From: DTBU01 sp964568845
GTDB taxonomy: Archaea > Thermoproteota > CALKCG01 > B24
NCBI GenBank assembly: GCA_964568845.1
Contig: CAZMSC010000005.1
Span: forward strand, 6,746 to 70,745
Reading direction: 5' to 3'
Length of the DNA stretch: 64,000 bases
The notes beneath the pieces are model-generated. The model ran no database searches and was not told the origin of the DNA. It worked only from the letters and a program-made list of their open reading frames with translations. Positions 1 through 9,265 of the stretch are shown here, piece after piece (within the stretch, counting starts at the first letter, position 1; every line of letters starts with the position of its first letter). The translations under genes were made by a program, and so were the position numbers.

Positions 1-27
1 GTGATCAGCTTCTATGTTGAACCATAA

Positions 28-813
28 TTAAACTACCTGTCTAAGCCAATTCAGCGTCTTATTCATAACCTCCAATGTATGCTCCTTCTTCGAGAACGTG
101 TGGTCTCCACCTTTAACTATGTAGAGCTCATTCTTATCGTTTAAACCCTTGATAATGCTATATCCCTTTTCAGCTTCTTCTGAAGGTACTACGAAGTCTC
201 GGTCTCCATGTATGATCAACACCGGAATTTTAATACCACCCATAACTTCAAAGGGGACTACATAATCGATCGTATCGAAGAAACCTTTTTTCAAGTACCA
301 GCCGTTTGAAACCTCAACGGCTTCACCTGAGTTAAGCTTCTCCATTTTATCTTTACCCATCTGGCTTAGAAACTTATCACGTAAAGGACTGAGAGCGGCT
401 GAGTATAGTATTGCGAATTTCACACGTTCATCTTTAGACGCCAGTATTGTAGCAACTCTTCCACCCATACTTAAACCTATAACGCCAACCCTCCCTCTAT
501 CTACACTTCTCCGCCTCATGAGGAATGTTAAAGCAGCCTCGGCGTCACTTACTTCACCGGGAAGGGTCATATCTTCAAACTCGCCATCGCTATCACCTGA
601 CCCTCTAAAATCGAAGCGGAGAACTGTGAAGCCAGATTTACATAGGCCTCTTGCTACTTGGACAAAGAGCCGATGGGCCTCTGTCTTGTTTCCAGTGAAA
701 CCGTGAAACATAGCTATTCCTGGCGTCTTCTCCCCTGGCTTCAAGTTTTCAGGTAGATGTAAGATCCCAACCAATTCCTGGTTTTGATTCTTAAAAACGA
801 CTGGTTTAATCAT
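28..813 (-). CDS. Alpha/beta hydrolase (esterase or serine-peptidase-like)
   Basis: This 261-residue protein has the alpha/beta-hydrolase plan: an oxyanion-region HGFTGNK at about 37-43, the nucleophile elbow GLSMGG with Ser115, an acid at Asp206 in GDRDFVVP, and His238 in GGDHTF. It resembles the small cytosolic carboxyl or feruloyl esterases; the exact ester is unknown. No signal peptide is visible. The ATG at 813 follows a GAGGTG ribosome-binding site by a few bases, which supports this start. The next gene on the same strand encodes a GH4 glycosidase, so an ester attached to sugars is a reasonable but unproven substrate. Confidence 0.85.
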   Translation of the reverse strand: MIKPVVFKNQNQELVGILHLPENLKPGEKTPGIAMFHGFTGNKTEAHRLFVQVARGLCKSGFTVLRFDFRGSGDSDGEFEDMTLPGEVSDAEAALTFLMRRRSVDRGRVGVIGLSMGGRVATILASKDERVKFAILYSAALSPLRDKFLSQMGKDKMEKLNSGEAVEVSNGWYLKKGFFDTIDYVVPFEVMGGIKIPVLIIHGDRDFVVPSEEAEKGYSIIKGLNDKNELYIVKGGDHTFSKKEHTLEVMNKTLNWLRQVV

Positions 814-980
814 TTCAACACCTCTACTGAGTAGAGAGCATTGCTATAATAAAGCTTTGGCCTTTACAGACCTATACACTTCTAGCTATCATTTTAGAAA
901 AATATTAGAACAACCGATGTTAAACCGATGAGGCTTTAACTCTGAATGGCTTAAGGGGTTAAATTCTACCTATTGGCAAC

Positions 981-2285
981 TTAGATATACCCTTTGAGAT
1001 ATTTCTCTTCAGCTTTAAACATTTCATCTACCATATTCCTTATCTCTTCTATGGTAAGTACTGCGCTGGTTAATGGGTCTACCATTATCGCCTGAAACAC
1101 CAGCTCTCTACTCCTCTCCAACACGGCCTTGGTGGCAAGCTCTTGAACGTTTATATCCATCCTGTTTAAAGCCGCACATTGAGGCGGCAGTCTACCGACA
1201 TAGCAGGGATGTATGCCGGTTTTATCTACGAGACATGGGACTTCGACGCAACATCCATACGGTAGGTTTGTAATCAACCCGGTGTTCCTGACGTTTCCGT
1301 AGATTAAGCTGAGCACCCCAGTCTCCATAGAATATATTATCGTGGAACAGTACTCTGCGCTTCTACGTATAGGTATCTTCTCAGGACTTTCGATCATTTT
1401 TCTAAACGCCTCGTCTTCCCTACTTCTATCTTCCATAGATTTAATACGGTTTAAACTACCCCACAATCTGTACTTCTCCATTATATTCTGTCTTTTTCTG
1501 AAATATGGCAAGTATTCCGATAAGTGGTGGCTCGACTCGCTTGGGTAATAGCCTACGGCTTTAAAGACCTCTATCCTAACTAAGTCTCCTCTAGCTGGAC
1601 CTCTGTAAAACTCAGGGTCTTCAACCCTCCTCCTTAAAATAGGATATGCATCTTCTCCACGCCACTTGAACTCTAAAAACCAAGACATGTGGTTTATGCC
1701 AGCTGCAAGGTATGATACTTCTGCTGGAGGAGCATTTATGTACTTTGCAAGGGTATACGCAGTACCTTGAACACTATGACATAACCCCACTACATTTACT
1801 TTAGTACCTTCATACACGCTCCAACATATTATAGCCATAGGGTTTGTATAGTTCATTAGAAGTGCGTCTGGACAAAGCTCCTCCATGTCATGGCATATGT
1901 CTAGAATAGCTGAGGCATTTTTTAAACCGTAGAATACTCCTCCGGGTCCAACGGTATCTCCTACGGCTTGATCTATCCCATACTTTAGAGGTATTTCCAA
2001 GTCCAGCTTCGTAGCTTCGAGACCACCAGCTCTAATAGATGTCACGACGTAATCTGCTCCTTCTAAAGCCCTTCTACGATCAGTCGTAGCCTCTATCTTA
2101 GTCTTAAAACCCCACTGATCTACAAGCTTTCTCGCGAAAGCTTCGGTAAGGCTTAGTCTATCTTTATCTATGTCCACAAGGCTGATGGTGCAATCTCTAA
2201 GCTCAGGGTATGATAGTATGTCTGTTATGAGGTTTTGACCGAATACGTGGCTTCCGGCACCTATGAGGACGACTTTAAATGACAT
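981..2285 (-). CDS. GH4-family glycosidase (alpha-galactosidase / alpha-glucuronidase-like)
   Basis: The 434-residue protein opens with an NAD-binding Rossmann loop (VVLIGAGSHVFG, residues 5-16) and an acidic strand end (VDID, 37-40). It has the GH4 hallmarks: NYTNP (145-149), Cys169-His170-Ser171 in LCHSVQGT, and Asn198-His199 in GINH. Family 4 enzymes cleave glycosides by an NAD- and metal-dependent oxidation-elimination route, with the Cys and the later His holding the metal. CHSVQGT is typical of the MelA/AglA branch, so an alpha-galactosidase or alpha-glucuronidase is most likely. Substrate is inferred only. Confidence 0.9.
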   Translation of the reverse strand: MSFKVVLIGAGSHVFGQNLITDILSYPELRDCTISLVDIDKDRLSLTEAFARKLVDQWGFKTKIEATTDRRRALEGADYVVTSIRAGGLEATKLDLEIPLKYGIDQAVGDTVGPGGVFYGLKNASAILDICHDMEELCPDALLMNYTNPMAIICWSVYEGTKVNVVGLCHSVQGTAYTLAKYINAPPAEVSYLAAGINHMSWFLEFKWRGEDAYPILRRRVEDPEFYRGPARGDLVRIEVFKAVGYYPSESSHHLSEYLPYFRKRQNIMEKYRLWGSLNRIKSMEDRSREDEAFRKMIESPEKIPIRRSAEYCSTIIYSMETGVLSLIYGNVRNTGLITNLPYGCCVEVPCLVDKTGIHPCYVGRLPPQCAALNRMDINVQELATKAVLERSRELVFQAIMVDPLTSAVLTIEEIRNMVDEMFKAEEKYLKGYI

Positions 2286-2317
2286 AGTTAACCCTCAAGA
2301 TATATGAAAGCCTTAGG

Positions 2318-2325
2318 TATAAATA
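2318..2325 (+). promoter_or_regulatory. TATA box for the M14-like gene
   Basis: TATAAATA lies about 30 bases before the GTG at 2354, so transcription should begin within a few bases of the start codon (near-leaderless). The box is flanked on both sides by CTTAGG (2312-2317 and 2326-2331), a direct repeat that could be a regulator half-site pair. Confidence 0.5.
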
Positions 2326-2353
2326 CTTAGGCATCGACGTAACATGTATAGGG

Positions 2354-3730
2354 GTGTTGAGATTGGAAGACGTGGTATGGCGGGTTTTAAACGATATTCC
2401 GGTTTTCAAAGAGTTTATGACGGTTGATGAGCTCAACATGAGCGCTAGAGAACTGGCGTCTAAGTATCCGGATAGAGTTTCCGTGTTTAGGATAGGTGAA
2501 GCTAGGAATGGGGAGCCGATCAACTGCCTCAGAATAGGGTCGGGGGATTTCACAGCTCTACTATTCGCCTTTCCACATCCCAATGAGCCGATTGGAAGCA
2601 TGACCTTAGAGTACCTTTCATGGAGAATTGCTTCAGATAATGAGTTTATGAGCAAGATGAATACGACGTGGTATATTGTAAAATGTGCAGACCCTTTTGG
2701 AGCTAGATTGAACGAGGGTTGGTTTAAAGGAGACTGGTCTCCTAGAAAATATGCTTTAAACTACTATAGGCCTCCAGGGTATAAGCAGGTTGAGTGGACC
2801 TTTCCAGTGGAATATAAAACGTTAAAGTTTGATAGCCCCATTCCTGAAACGCGTGCTTTAATGAGTTTAATCAGCGAGATAAAACCCGACTATGTAAGTT
2901 CTCTTCATAACGCTGGATTCTGCGGAGCCTACTTCTACCTCTCAGACCCTATTCCAAACGTATACGATAAACTTCACATGGTTGCATCTAGATTCGGCAT
3001 CCCCCTTCACCTAGGTGAGCCTGAAGTGCCCTACGCTAGCAAGTTTGCCGATGCTATATTCAAAATGCCGACAGTGGTTGAAGAGTATGAGTATTTAGCT
3101 GAACATCTTAAGAAAGACCCTTCTGAAGTGATAAGGAGTGGTGCTAGTAGCGATGAGTATGTGAAGAGGGTCAATAGAGATGCTCTAACAGTCGTATGCG
3201 AGGTTCCCTACATATACGATGAGAGGATCTCTAACACCACCCCGGTCGGAGTAAAACGTAGAGACATCATACTCTTAGAGGCCGAAAAAACCAGGCGTCA
3301 ACTTGTAGAGCTTAAGAGGAGGCTGGACGCTGTTAGACGCTATATTGACGAGTCCTCACCATTCTACGAAGCTCTATCAGAGTTCATAAGAGTCGGTCTA
3401 GAATCTGTTAAGGCTAGGAAGAACTGGGCTAAGAAAGACCTATCTAACACTCGTCAAGCCACTGTTTCAGAATTATTCGATAATATGGTTGCTAGGGTCT
3501 ACTTTTACGGAATGCTTAGACTTGGGCTATTTTACAGGCTAACCCGCGAAAAACTTGATGAGCCAATTCTCAAGGAGCATAGTAAGTGGAGTTTGAAAAA
3601 GATGGAGTTTATGTGTAGAGAGTTTACAAATTTGTCAAGCTGTTCAGTAATACCTATCAGAAACTTGGTGGGCGTTCAGTTGGGATCAGTACTCTATACG
3701 TTAATAGCTAAATCTTCACTTCTAATCTAA
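2354..3730 (+). CDS. M14 zinc carboxypeptidase-like protein
   Basis: The 458-residue protein carries the M14 metal motif HPNEP (His75, Glu78) and a candidate third ligand His185 in SSLHNAGF, about 107 residues later, as in carboxypeptidase-like enzymes. Members remove C-terminal residues or hydrolyse related amide bonds; the substrate is not readable here. The region after about residue 310 is helical and charged and does not match a standard peptidase domain. The GTG start sits just after a good TATA box. It is divergent from the GH4 gene, and the nearby sugar genes may indicate an amide- or peptide-bearing carbohydrate substrate. Confidence 0.7.
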   Translation: MLRLEDVVWRVLNDIPVFKEFMTVDELNMSARELASKYPDRVSVFRIGEARNGEPINCLRIGSGDFTALLFAFPHPNEPIGSMTLEYLSWRIASDNEFMSKMNTTWYIVKCADPFGARLNEGWFKGDWSPRKYALNYYRPPGYKQVEWTFPVEYKTLKFDSPIPETRALMSLISEIKPDYVSSLHNAGFCGAYFYLSDPIPNVYDKLHMVASRFGIPLHLGEPEVPYASKFADAIFKMPTVVEEYEYLAEHLKKDPSEVIRSGASSDEYVKRVNRDALTVVCEVPYIYDERISNTTPVGVKRRDIILLEAEKTRRQLVELKRRLDAVRRYIDESSPFYEALSEFIRVGLESVKARKNWAKKDLSNTRQATVSELFDNMVARVYFYGMLRLGLFYRLTREKLDEPILKEHSKWSLKKMEFMCREFTNLSSCSVIPIRNLVGVQLGSVLYTLIAKSSLLI

Positions 3731-3732
3731 CC

Positions 3733-5682
3733 TCAGGCCTCGATTTTAAACGCATCTTTTGCAGCGAGCATATCGTATATTCTGATGGTGAAATCGAAAA
3801 CCTTACTTGCATCGTCAAAATTCAATACGGCACCGGAGCTATCTACTGGTCTTTTAACCAGCATCTTCCTGGGCGCTATGAGGGCGGCGGCTTCAGGTAT
3901 ATCAGCGTAAAGTAGTATTCCAGGCGGGTATAGGCTTGGAGGCTGAGCTAGAGTTCTCCCCATTCTGTAGGATGCTGGAAGCCTCTCAACTTCAACTTCA
4001 TCTATCCGACTGTCCAAAGCCGCCGCAAACAACGCTATAAGCCCGGCCTCTGAGAAACCGTGAACTATGAGTCTTCTACGTAGAAACCCTCTGAACGCTA
4101 GATAATCTACAGTTCTTAAAACATCGAACACCCTCATTCCAAGTATATGTCTTCCTAAGACTAGACTATTCTTAGCCGCTACACTTTCATCGTAGTCCGT
4201 CTCTCCAACACCTCTATAGTCGATTAGAATAGCAAGGCTCCCGCTTTCAACAGCCTCTCTAACTCTTCTATCGGCGAATAGCGTCGATTTACCTGAAGGC
4301 GTTAGAAAAACATGGGCATCTTCAAATTCATCCCCCTCCCTTAAGAGGATGGCGGGAACCACTACGTCCCACTCGCTTCTGAAGCTTACGTATTCTATGG
4401 TTATCCGATCCAAGCATTCAACCCTGTGTATTCTAGCGTCTAGATCCGTCCTACCTGGAAAGCCTCCGAAGACGTCCTCAACTATATGCTTTTTAAGCTC
4501 CTCCCTACGTTTGAGGTATTCTTCCGGGCTTAATTTTGCAAACCTCTCTAAAGAGTCATACCTTGCATTGTAGATTGAGAATAGAGTCTCACCCTTCCCC
4601 GGAACAGAGTTATGGAAGCATTTAAGTATATCTGAGTCGGGCGGTTCAACCACTACATCAGGCTCACGGCAATCTCTTTCAACCCCCATAAGCCACCTAT
4701 CAAACCAACGATACACAGCCTCCCTCATCTCTCTGTTGTATCCATGCGGTGCGTAGCTCTCATACATGGCTACTTTATCACCACAACCCATGAGCTCATA
4801 CACGTATTTCACGCGTGAGAAGGCCTTTCTAGCAGACGTTATTGGAAACGTCTCGTCTAATATACCGCTAACTATTAGAAGTGGGCGTGGAGCTATACAT
4901 GCCAATACATCAGGCACATTGGCGAATTTAAGCATACCCGGGATGCATTCGCAGAAACACCTGCCAGATGCAACCTGATCTTCGAAAACTTCAGCTGAAC
5001 ATACTGGAGCCGCAGCCTTCACCCTATCGTCTAATGCGGCTAAGTACATGGTTTGGTTTCCGCCGCCAGAAGCACCGGTCACGCCTATACGTTCAGGATC
5101 GACCTCTCTCCTGGATTGGAGGTAGTCTATAGCGCACATGTTGTCATAAACCTCAATGGCCTGTAATGTTAAACCTACAGATGGTAGTATATAGCCTTCC
5201 CAGTGACCCTGATACCTCCTCTCACCGTAGCCTACTTTATCGATGGCTAGAGCCACATAGCCTCTTAAGGCTAAACCTATGCAGGTAGCCTGCACGGCAT
5301 CCTGATGCTTAGCATGAGGCCAGTGGCCATGTACTCTGAGAACTGCTGGCGCTGGTTTTTCAAGTTTTGAAGGCACGTATAGGTTTGCTGAAACGTATAA
5401 GCCTGGAATAGTCTCAAGGACTATCTTCTCTAAAACGTAATCTTTCTTCTCAACTCTACCGACAACTTCAGCCTTAACCTCTCTCTCGGGAAGCACATCC
5501 ACCCCCATAGCCTTCCTCAACTTCGTTAAAACATCGTCTCTCCTCTCAAGCCAGCTTGAATAATCCCCAGGTCTACTTCGACCCCTCTCGAGCTCGTCGC
5601 AGAGCCTTGCGAAGTGTTCTCTGAGCATAGAACCGTATCCCATGTAGAAAACGTTTAAATCACCCCACACATCTCTACTCAA
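3733..5682 (-). CDS. Tandem alpha/beta hydrolase (acetyl-xylan-esterase-like)
   Basis: The 649-residue protein appears to hold two alpha/beta-hydrolase domains. The first, about residues 60-330, has GVTGASGGGNQTM with the predicted nucleophile Ser in GASGGG, an acid in the GILDET segment and a candidate His in APHGYN. The second, about 400-640, has LIVHGFSEAGL, another Gly-x-Ser-x-x-Gly elbow. The first half resembles the acetyl-xylan esterase/abhydrolase-7 group. No signal peptide is seen, so a cytosolic role on imported oligosaccharides is likely. It is unclear whether both sites are active. It ends 3 bases from the stop of the convergent M14-like gene. Confidence 0.75.
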   Translation of the reverse strand: MSRDVWGDLNVFYMGYGSMLREHFARLCDELERGRSRPGDYSSWLERRDDVLTKLRKAMGVDVLPEREVKAEVVGRVEKKDYVLEKIVLETIPGLYVSANLYVPSKLEKPAPAVLRVHGHWPHAKHQDAVQATCIGLALRGYVALAIDKVGYGERRYQGHWEGYILPSVGLTLQAIEVYDNMCAIDYLQSRREVDPERIGVTGASGGGNQTMYLAALDDRVKAAAPVCSAEVFEDQVASGRCFCECIPGMLKFANVPDVLACIAPRPLLIVSGILDETFPITSARKAFSRVKYVYELMGCGDKVAMYESYAPHGYNREMREAVYRWFDRWLMGVERDCREPDVVVEPPDSDILKCFHNSVPGKGETLFSIYNARYDSLERFAKLSPEEYLKRREELKKHIVEDVFGGFPGRTDLDARIHRVECLDRITIEYVSFRSEWDVVVPAILLREGDEFEDAHVFLTPSGKSTLFADRRVREAVESGSLAILIDYRGVGETDYDESVAAKNSLVLGRHILGMRVFDVLRTVDYLAFRGFLRRRLIVHGFSEAGLIALFAAALDSRIDEVEVERLPASYRMGRTLAQPPSLYPPGILLYADIPEAAALIAPRKMLVKRPVDSSGAVLNFDDASKVFDFTIRIYDMLAAKDAFKIEA

Positions 5683-5901
5683 TGTTTCACACCCTCCATT
5701 TCCACCTTACTAACTCCTACAGTGAGTACTCATATAATAACGTTTAATAGTGTAGAGTAATGTGAAAAATAAGGAAGTAACCCGCCACAAGGATTATTCG
5801 TAGTTAATTTTTAAACCCTCTGAGACCCCTCCGATTTGTAGACTATTGTTCTCATCAGAAGGTGAATACTCCATAAAATTTTTGAAGTTTATGAACACCC
5901 T

Positions 5902-6960
5902 CTACCAATCTTTAGGGCAAATGCGCAGGCTTCTACTCTCAAGTGGTAAAGTTACTCTCGCTCCTCCTCTTCTATGGGATTCCACAAAGCCAAAGACCAT
6001 TTCTTGGCTTCGCCTAGCTAAAAGAATGTTGCCCCTAGTTTCTCTACCAGTTTCGATGGCTTCTATAAGATCCCTTATACAGTTTACCGTGCCACTTTCA
6101 ACCTTAAATTCTGGAAAGGAGGCCTCATCAAGGATACCCCATTTTCCGACCTTACGGATCTGACAGCCAAGGCCATTGTTCAGGATCCTTATCCTTCCCT
6201 TTGTACCGCTAACCTCAAACTCGTAACCTAACCCTGGGATGATGTATCCAAGGACTCCGTTTCGAAACTTTACGAAGCCTAGGAGAATTTGAGGATCCGT
6301 TTCGATACAATTGTCTTCAAAGTCCGCCGCATCCACTACAACCGTTCCCTGAACATAGTCCACTTCAGGGTCTCCTGCTAAGAACATCAGCATATCCGTG
6401 GTATGTGTGTGAGTCCATTGGGCGCCTCCAAAACCGTATCCTATGATGCAGTGAATGTCTCCTATGTCTCCATCTTCGATAAGTTCCCGAATCTTTTTAT
6501 ATAAGGGCATGTAGCGTCTCTGGGCGCCATAGTTAAACTTCACGCCATACTTTTCACAGGCTTTTATCATTGCATCAGCCTCCTCCATTGAGCAACAGAG
6601 GGGCTTCTCGCAGTAGATGCCCTTAACTCCATGCTCGGCGGCGAACATGGTGATCGAGGCATGGGTCGATGGGCGGGTCGCTATACTAACAATGTCGGGC
6701 ATCTCCACTTCAATCATTTTCCTGTAGTCCGTATAGCCCCTTGCAACTCCATACCTCCGTTTCGTAGCTTCCACTCTTTCAGGTATTATATCAGCCACTG
6801 CTACGAGCTCTACATCCCCTATGGATTTGTAAGCCGCCGCATGGGAGTAGGGAAGGTAGAGGGCGCTGTCAGGACGGTTTCGGACCTCATCGTCTATTGT
6901 CGCCCCCATTCGGCCGCAACCTACTAGGCAGGCTTTATATCTCTTCGCCATTTTCACCAT
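5902..6960 (-). CDS. Gfo/Idh/MocA-family oxidoreductase
   Basis: The 352-residue protein has an N-terminal dinucleotide fold (CLVGCGRMGATI, about residues 11-22) and the family signature EKPLCCSMEEAD near residue 117, with the EKP lysine expected to contact cofactor and substrate. The C-terminal half fits the alpha/beta substrate domain. Members are NAD(P)-dependent dehydrogenases, epimerases or dehydratases acting on sugars and inositols; the specific reaction is not readable. Start MVKMAKR at 6960 is divergent from the OPT-like transporter at 7204, so the two may share control. Confidence 0.85.
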   Translation of the reverse strand: MVKMAKRYKACLVGCGRMGATIDDEVRNRPDSALYLPYSHAAAYKSIGDVELVAVADIIPERVEATKRRYGVARGYTDYRKMIEVEMPDIVSIATRPSTHASITMFAAEHGVKGIYCEKPLCCSMEEADAMIKACEKYGVKFNYGAQRRYMPLYKKIRELIEDGDIGDIHCIIGYGFGGAQWTHTHTTDMLMFLAGDPEVDYVQGTVVVDAADFEDNCIETDPQILLGFVKFRNGVLGYIIPGLGYEFEVSGTKGRIRILNNGLGCQIRKVGKWGILDEASFPEFKVESGTVNCIRDLIEAIETGRETRGNILLARRSQEMVFGFVESHRRGGARVTLPLESRSLRICPKDW

Positions 6961-7076
6961 AATGTTTCGGATTCGTTGTAGCTATTTAAGCCTTCCTTGC
7001 TATGTTCTGATGCCGCTCAATAGCCCTCAAAGGCTTAAGTGTTGGCAAAAGGAGGGCGCGTGGTCTAAAATAATTG

Positions 7077-7104
7077 GATTCGTAGTCAGCATGGGCTACG
7101 AATC
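7077..7104. repeat. Inverted repeat between divergent sugar genes
   Basis: GATTCGTAG (7077-7085) and its exact reverse complement CTACGAATC (7096-7104) are separated by 10 bases. The repeat lies between the divergent oxidoreductase and transporter genes, upstream of the transporter TATA box, so it may be a regulator site or an RNA hairpin. Confidence 0.35.
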
Positions 7105-7159
7105 TCTACTCAATACCTACACACCCTCATTCTCCTTACTAACCTTTACCTAGAAAATA

Positions 7160-7167
7160 CTTATATA
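7160..7167 (+). promoter_or_regulatory. TATA box for the OPT-like transporter
   Basis: CTTATATA sits about 40 bases before the ATG at 7204. The predicted transcription start is near 7187, giving a short leader that contains GGAGC. Confidence 0.5.
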
Positions 7168-7203
7168 ACGTTTAACCTTAGAAAGGAGCTTAGGGTTGAG
7201 AAA

Positions 7204-9207
7204 ATGTCTGAGGCAGGTAAAGAGCAGATGCCTTGGGCTCTCGTGATAATTCTAACGATTCTAATGGGCTCTATTGGAACATTCTGGATATCCACCCTTC
7301 CTGGAAGCCTAATCTCAGCATACGACCTTGGAATAGTGGTCTGCGGTATGGAGTTGACATCAGCCCCCTTCATAGTCGTGCTAATCACTGGTTTAGGCAG
7401 ATTCTTTAAAGGATTTAAAGCAAAGATAAACACAACCCTTCTAACCTACGTATACACCGTTGCAATTGTAAGCTCTTACTTCATCTCAACGCACTGGCCA
7501 TGGAATATTCCTCTACGCTTCTGGCTGGACAGATTCATGTACCCTGAAGACTCACAGGCATTTGTCCCACTGTTTATGGCCCCTCCAGCTGAAATAGCCC
7601 GGCAATTGACGTTTGGAAAGGTGCCGTTTCCATTGGCTGAGTGGCTCCCATCAATATTGTACTGGTGGCTTTGCCAAGTGTTGTTTGGACTATTCATGCT
7701 ATCCACCGCCAATATACTACGTAGACGATACATAGATATTGAAAAGGTGCCGTTTCCACATGCTATGGCCACGTATGAGTCCATCAGACAAGTCTCTACG
7801 GATATTAAAGTCCCCGAAAGAATAGCTAGATTTTTCCTATTAGGTTTAATCGTAGGTATCTGTCTTCAATTACCCATATATCTGCAAGCGGCTTTCCCAT
7901 GGTTTCCAGATATATTCTCCTGGCGCGTCAATACATGCCCATCCGGACAGCAGTATGCGGGTTGGGGTGAAACAGTACTGGGCTTGGTATCTCTAACGGC
8001 TTGGAATAAACAGCCGTTAGCATATGCCATAGCTTACATGATGCCACTATCCGTCTTATTCAACGGCTGGTTCTGGTACGCTGTCCTCTTACTGTTGACG
8101 CAGGTAGCCTACACGGTTGGATATTACACAGGTATACAAAACATAGGCGGTTGCGGTAGAGCCTGGTGCCATCCATCACCGTTAAATGACCCGCCGTTTA
8201 AATTCCACGTCATGACTTTCGTCGGGGGAAACCTTGGAATAGCTGTTCTATACCTCTACCTTAGTAGAAGCTATATAATTGAAACGCTCAAAGCAGCCTT
8301 CAGCTCGAGAAGTAGCGCTTCTAAGGAAGTTGAAACCGCTGAGCCCATATCTTATAGAAACTCGTGGCTGATGTTTCTAACATCTCTTATACTTTGCATA
8401 GCCTTCCTACTAGTAACGGGGTTAAGCATACTATCGGCTTTAATCTTCATGTTTACGATATTCATATTCTGGATAGCCTTCTCTAGAGTCTTCGGCCTCG
8501 CTGGTCTACATACTAGGAGCGATAGTTACGGTATGATCTTTTGGAAACCAATATGGCCTGTCGTTCCGGAAACTAGGACGAAAGACTTCGTCCTCTCAGT
8601 ATGCCTAGTGAGGACAATGGGTATAGACACACCATCGTATGGGTGGGGTGGAGCCCTCTTCGGAGCCTTCTGTAGCTATAGGATCGCTAGTTTAACTGGC
8701 GTGAGCAACAAAAATATATTCAAGACGTTAATGGTCGCCATAATATTACTGCCTATAGTGACACTATCTACGGTGCTCGCCATGAGCTACAGTGTAGGCC
8801 TTAGCAAGTTTACCACCTACAACTGGGGTTATGGTGATGGAATAGTCCACCATCTGGCTAGTGAATGGTACTACAACGAGCAACCTGCAGCTGGATCAAT
8901 GTTCGAATACATTTTAGTTGGATTCATAATAGCTGGAGCTCTCTCAGCGCTTCACGCGAGATTCATATGGTTCCCGTTTGAACCCATCGGGTGGATTGTA
9001 GGCTGGAGCTACCTATCAATTCTATGGGGATTCTGGCTACCGTTCCTAGTAGCTTGGATTTTGAAGTTCCTAACTTTAAGAGTAGGTGGAAGTAAGGGTT
9101 ATGAAGAAGTCGGGCTGCCGTTCTTCGGCGGGGTCGCTGCCGGATGCATGACAGCGATATTCATAGGCGGGCTGATGAGTATTATAAGGTTCTTCATACC
9201 GTTCTAA
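7204..9207 (+). CDS. OPT-superfamily-like polytopic membrane transporter
   Basis: The 667-residue protein is very hydrophobic, with roughly fourteen or more membrane-spanning segments. It carries long loops rich in Trp and Pro, including PFPHAMATYESIRQ around residue 186, which recalls the oligopeptide/metal-siderophore transporter superfamily. No ATP-binding domain is present, so transport would be secondary. Substrate is unknown; its place among glycosidases, a sugar-type oxidoreductase and sugar kinases suggests uptake of a carbohydrate-derived or peptide compound. The ATG follows a TATA box and a purine-rich leader. Confidence 0.6.
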   Translation: MSEAGKEQMPWALVIILTILMGSIGTFWISTLPGSLISAYDLGIVVCGMELTSAPFIVVLITGLGRFFKGFKAKINTTLLTYVYTVAIVSSYFISTHWPWNIPLRFWLDRFMYPEDSQAFVPLFMAPPAEIARQLTFGKVPFPLAEWLPSILYWWLCQVLFGLFMLSTANILRRRYIDIEKVPFPHAMATYESIRQVSTDIKVPERIARFFLLGLIVGICLQLPIYLQAAFPWFPDIFSWRVNTCPSGQQYAGWGETVLGLVSLTAWNKQPLAYAIAYMMPLSVLFNGWFWYAVLLLLTQVAYTVGYYTGIQNIGGCGRAWCHPSPLNDPPFKFHVMTFVGGNLGIAVLYLYLSRSYIIETLKAAFSSRSSASKEVETAEPISYRNSWLMFLTSLILCIAFLLVTGLSILSALIFMFTIFIFWIAFSRVFGLAGLHTRSDSYGMIFWKPIWPVVPETRTKDFVLSVCLVRTMGIDTPSYGWGGALFGAFCSYRIASLTGVSNKNIFKTLMVAIILLPIVTLSTVLAMSYSVGLSKFTTYNWGYGDGIVHHLASEWYYNEQPAAGSMFEYILVGFIIAGALSALHARFIWFPFEPIGWIVGWSYLSILWGFWLPFLVAWILKFLTLRVGGSKGYEEVGLPFFGGVAAGCMTAIFIGGLMSIIRFFIPF

Positions 9208-9265
9208 ACTCATCCCCATATTTTTTTAAGTGGAACATGTGTTAATTAAATTCGGGTCTTCCACT

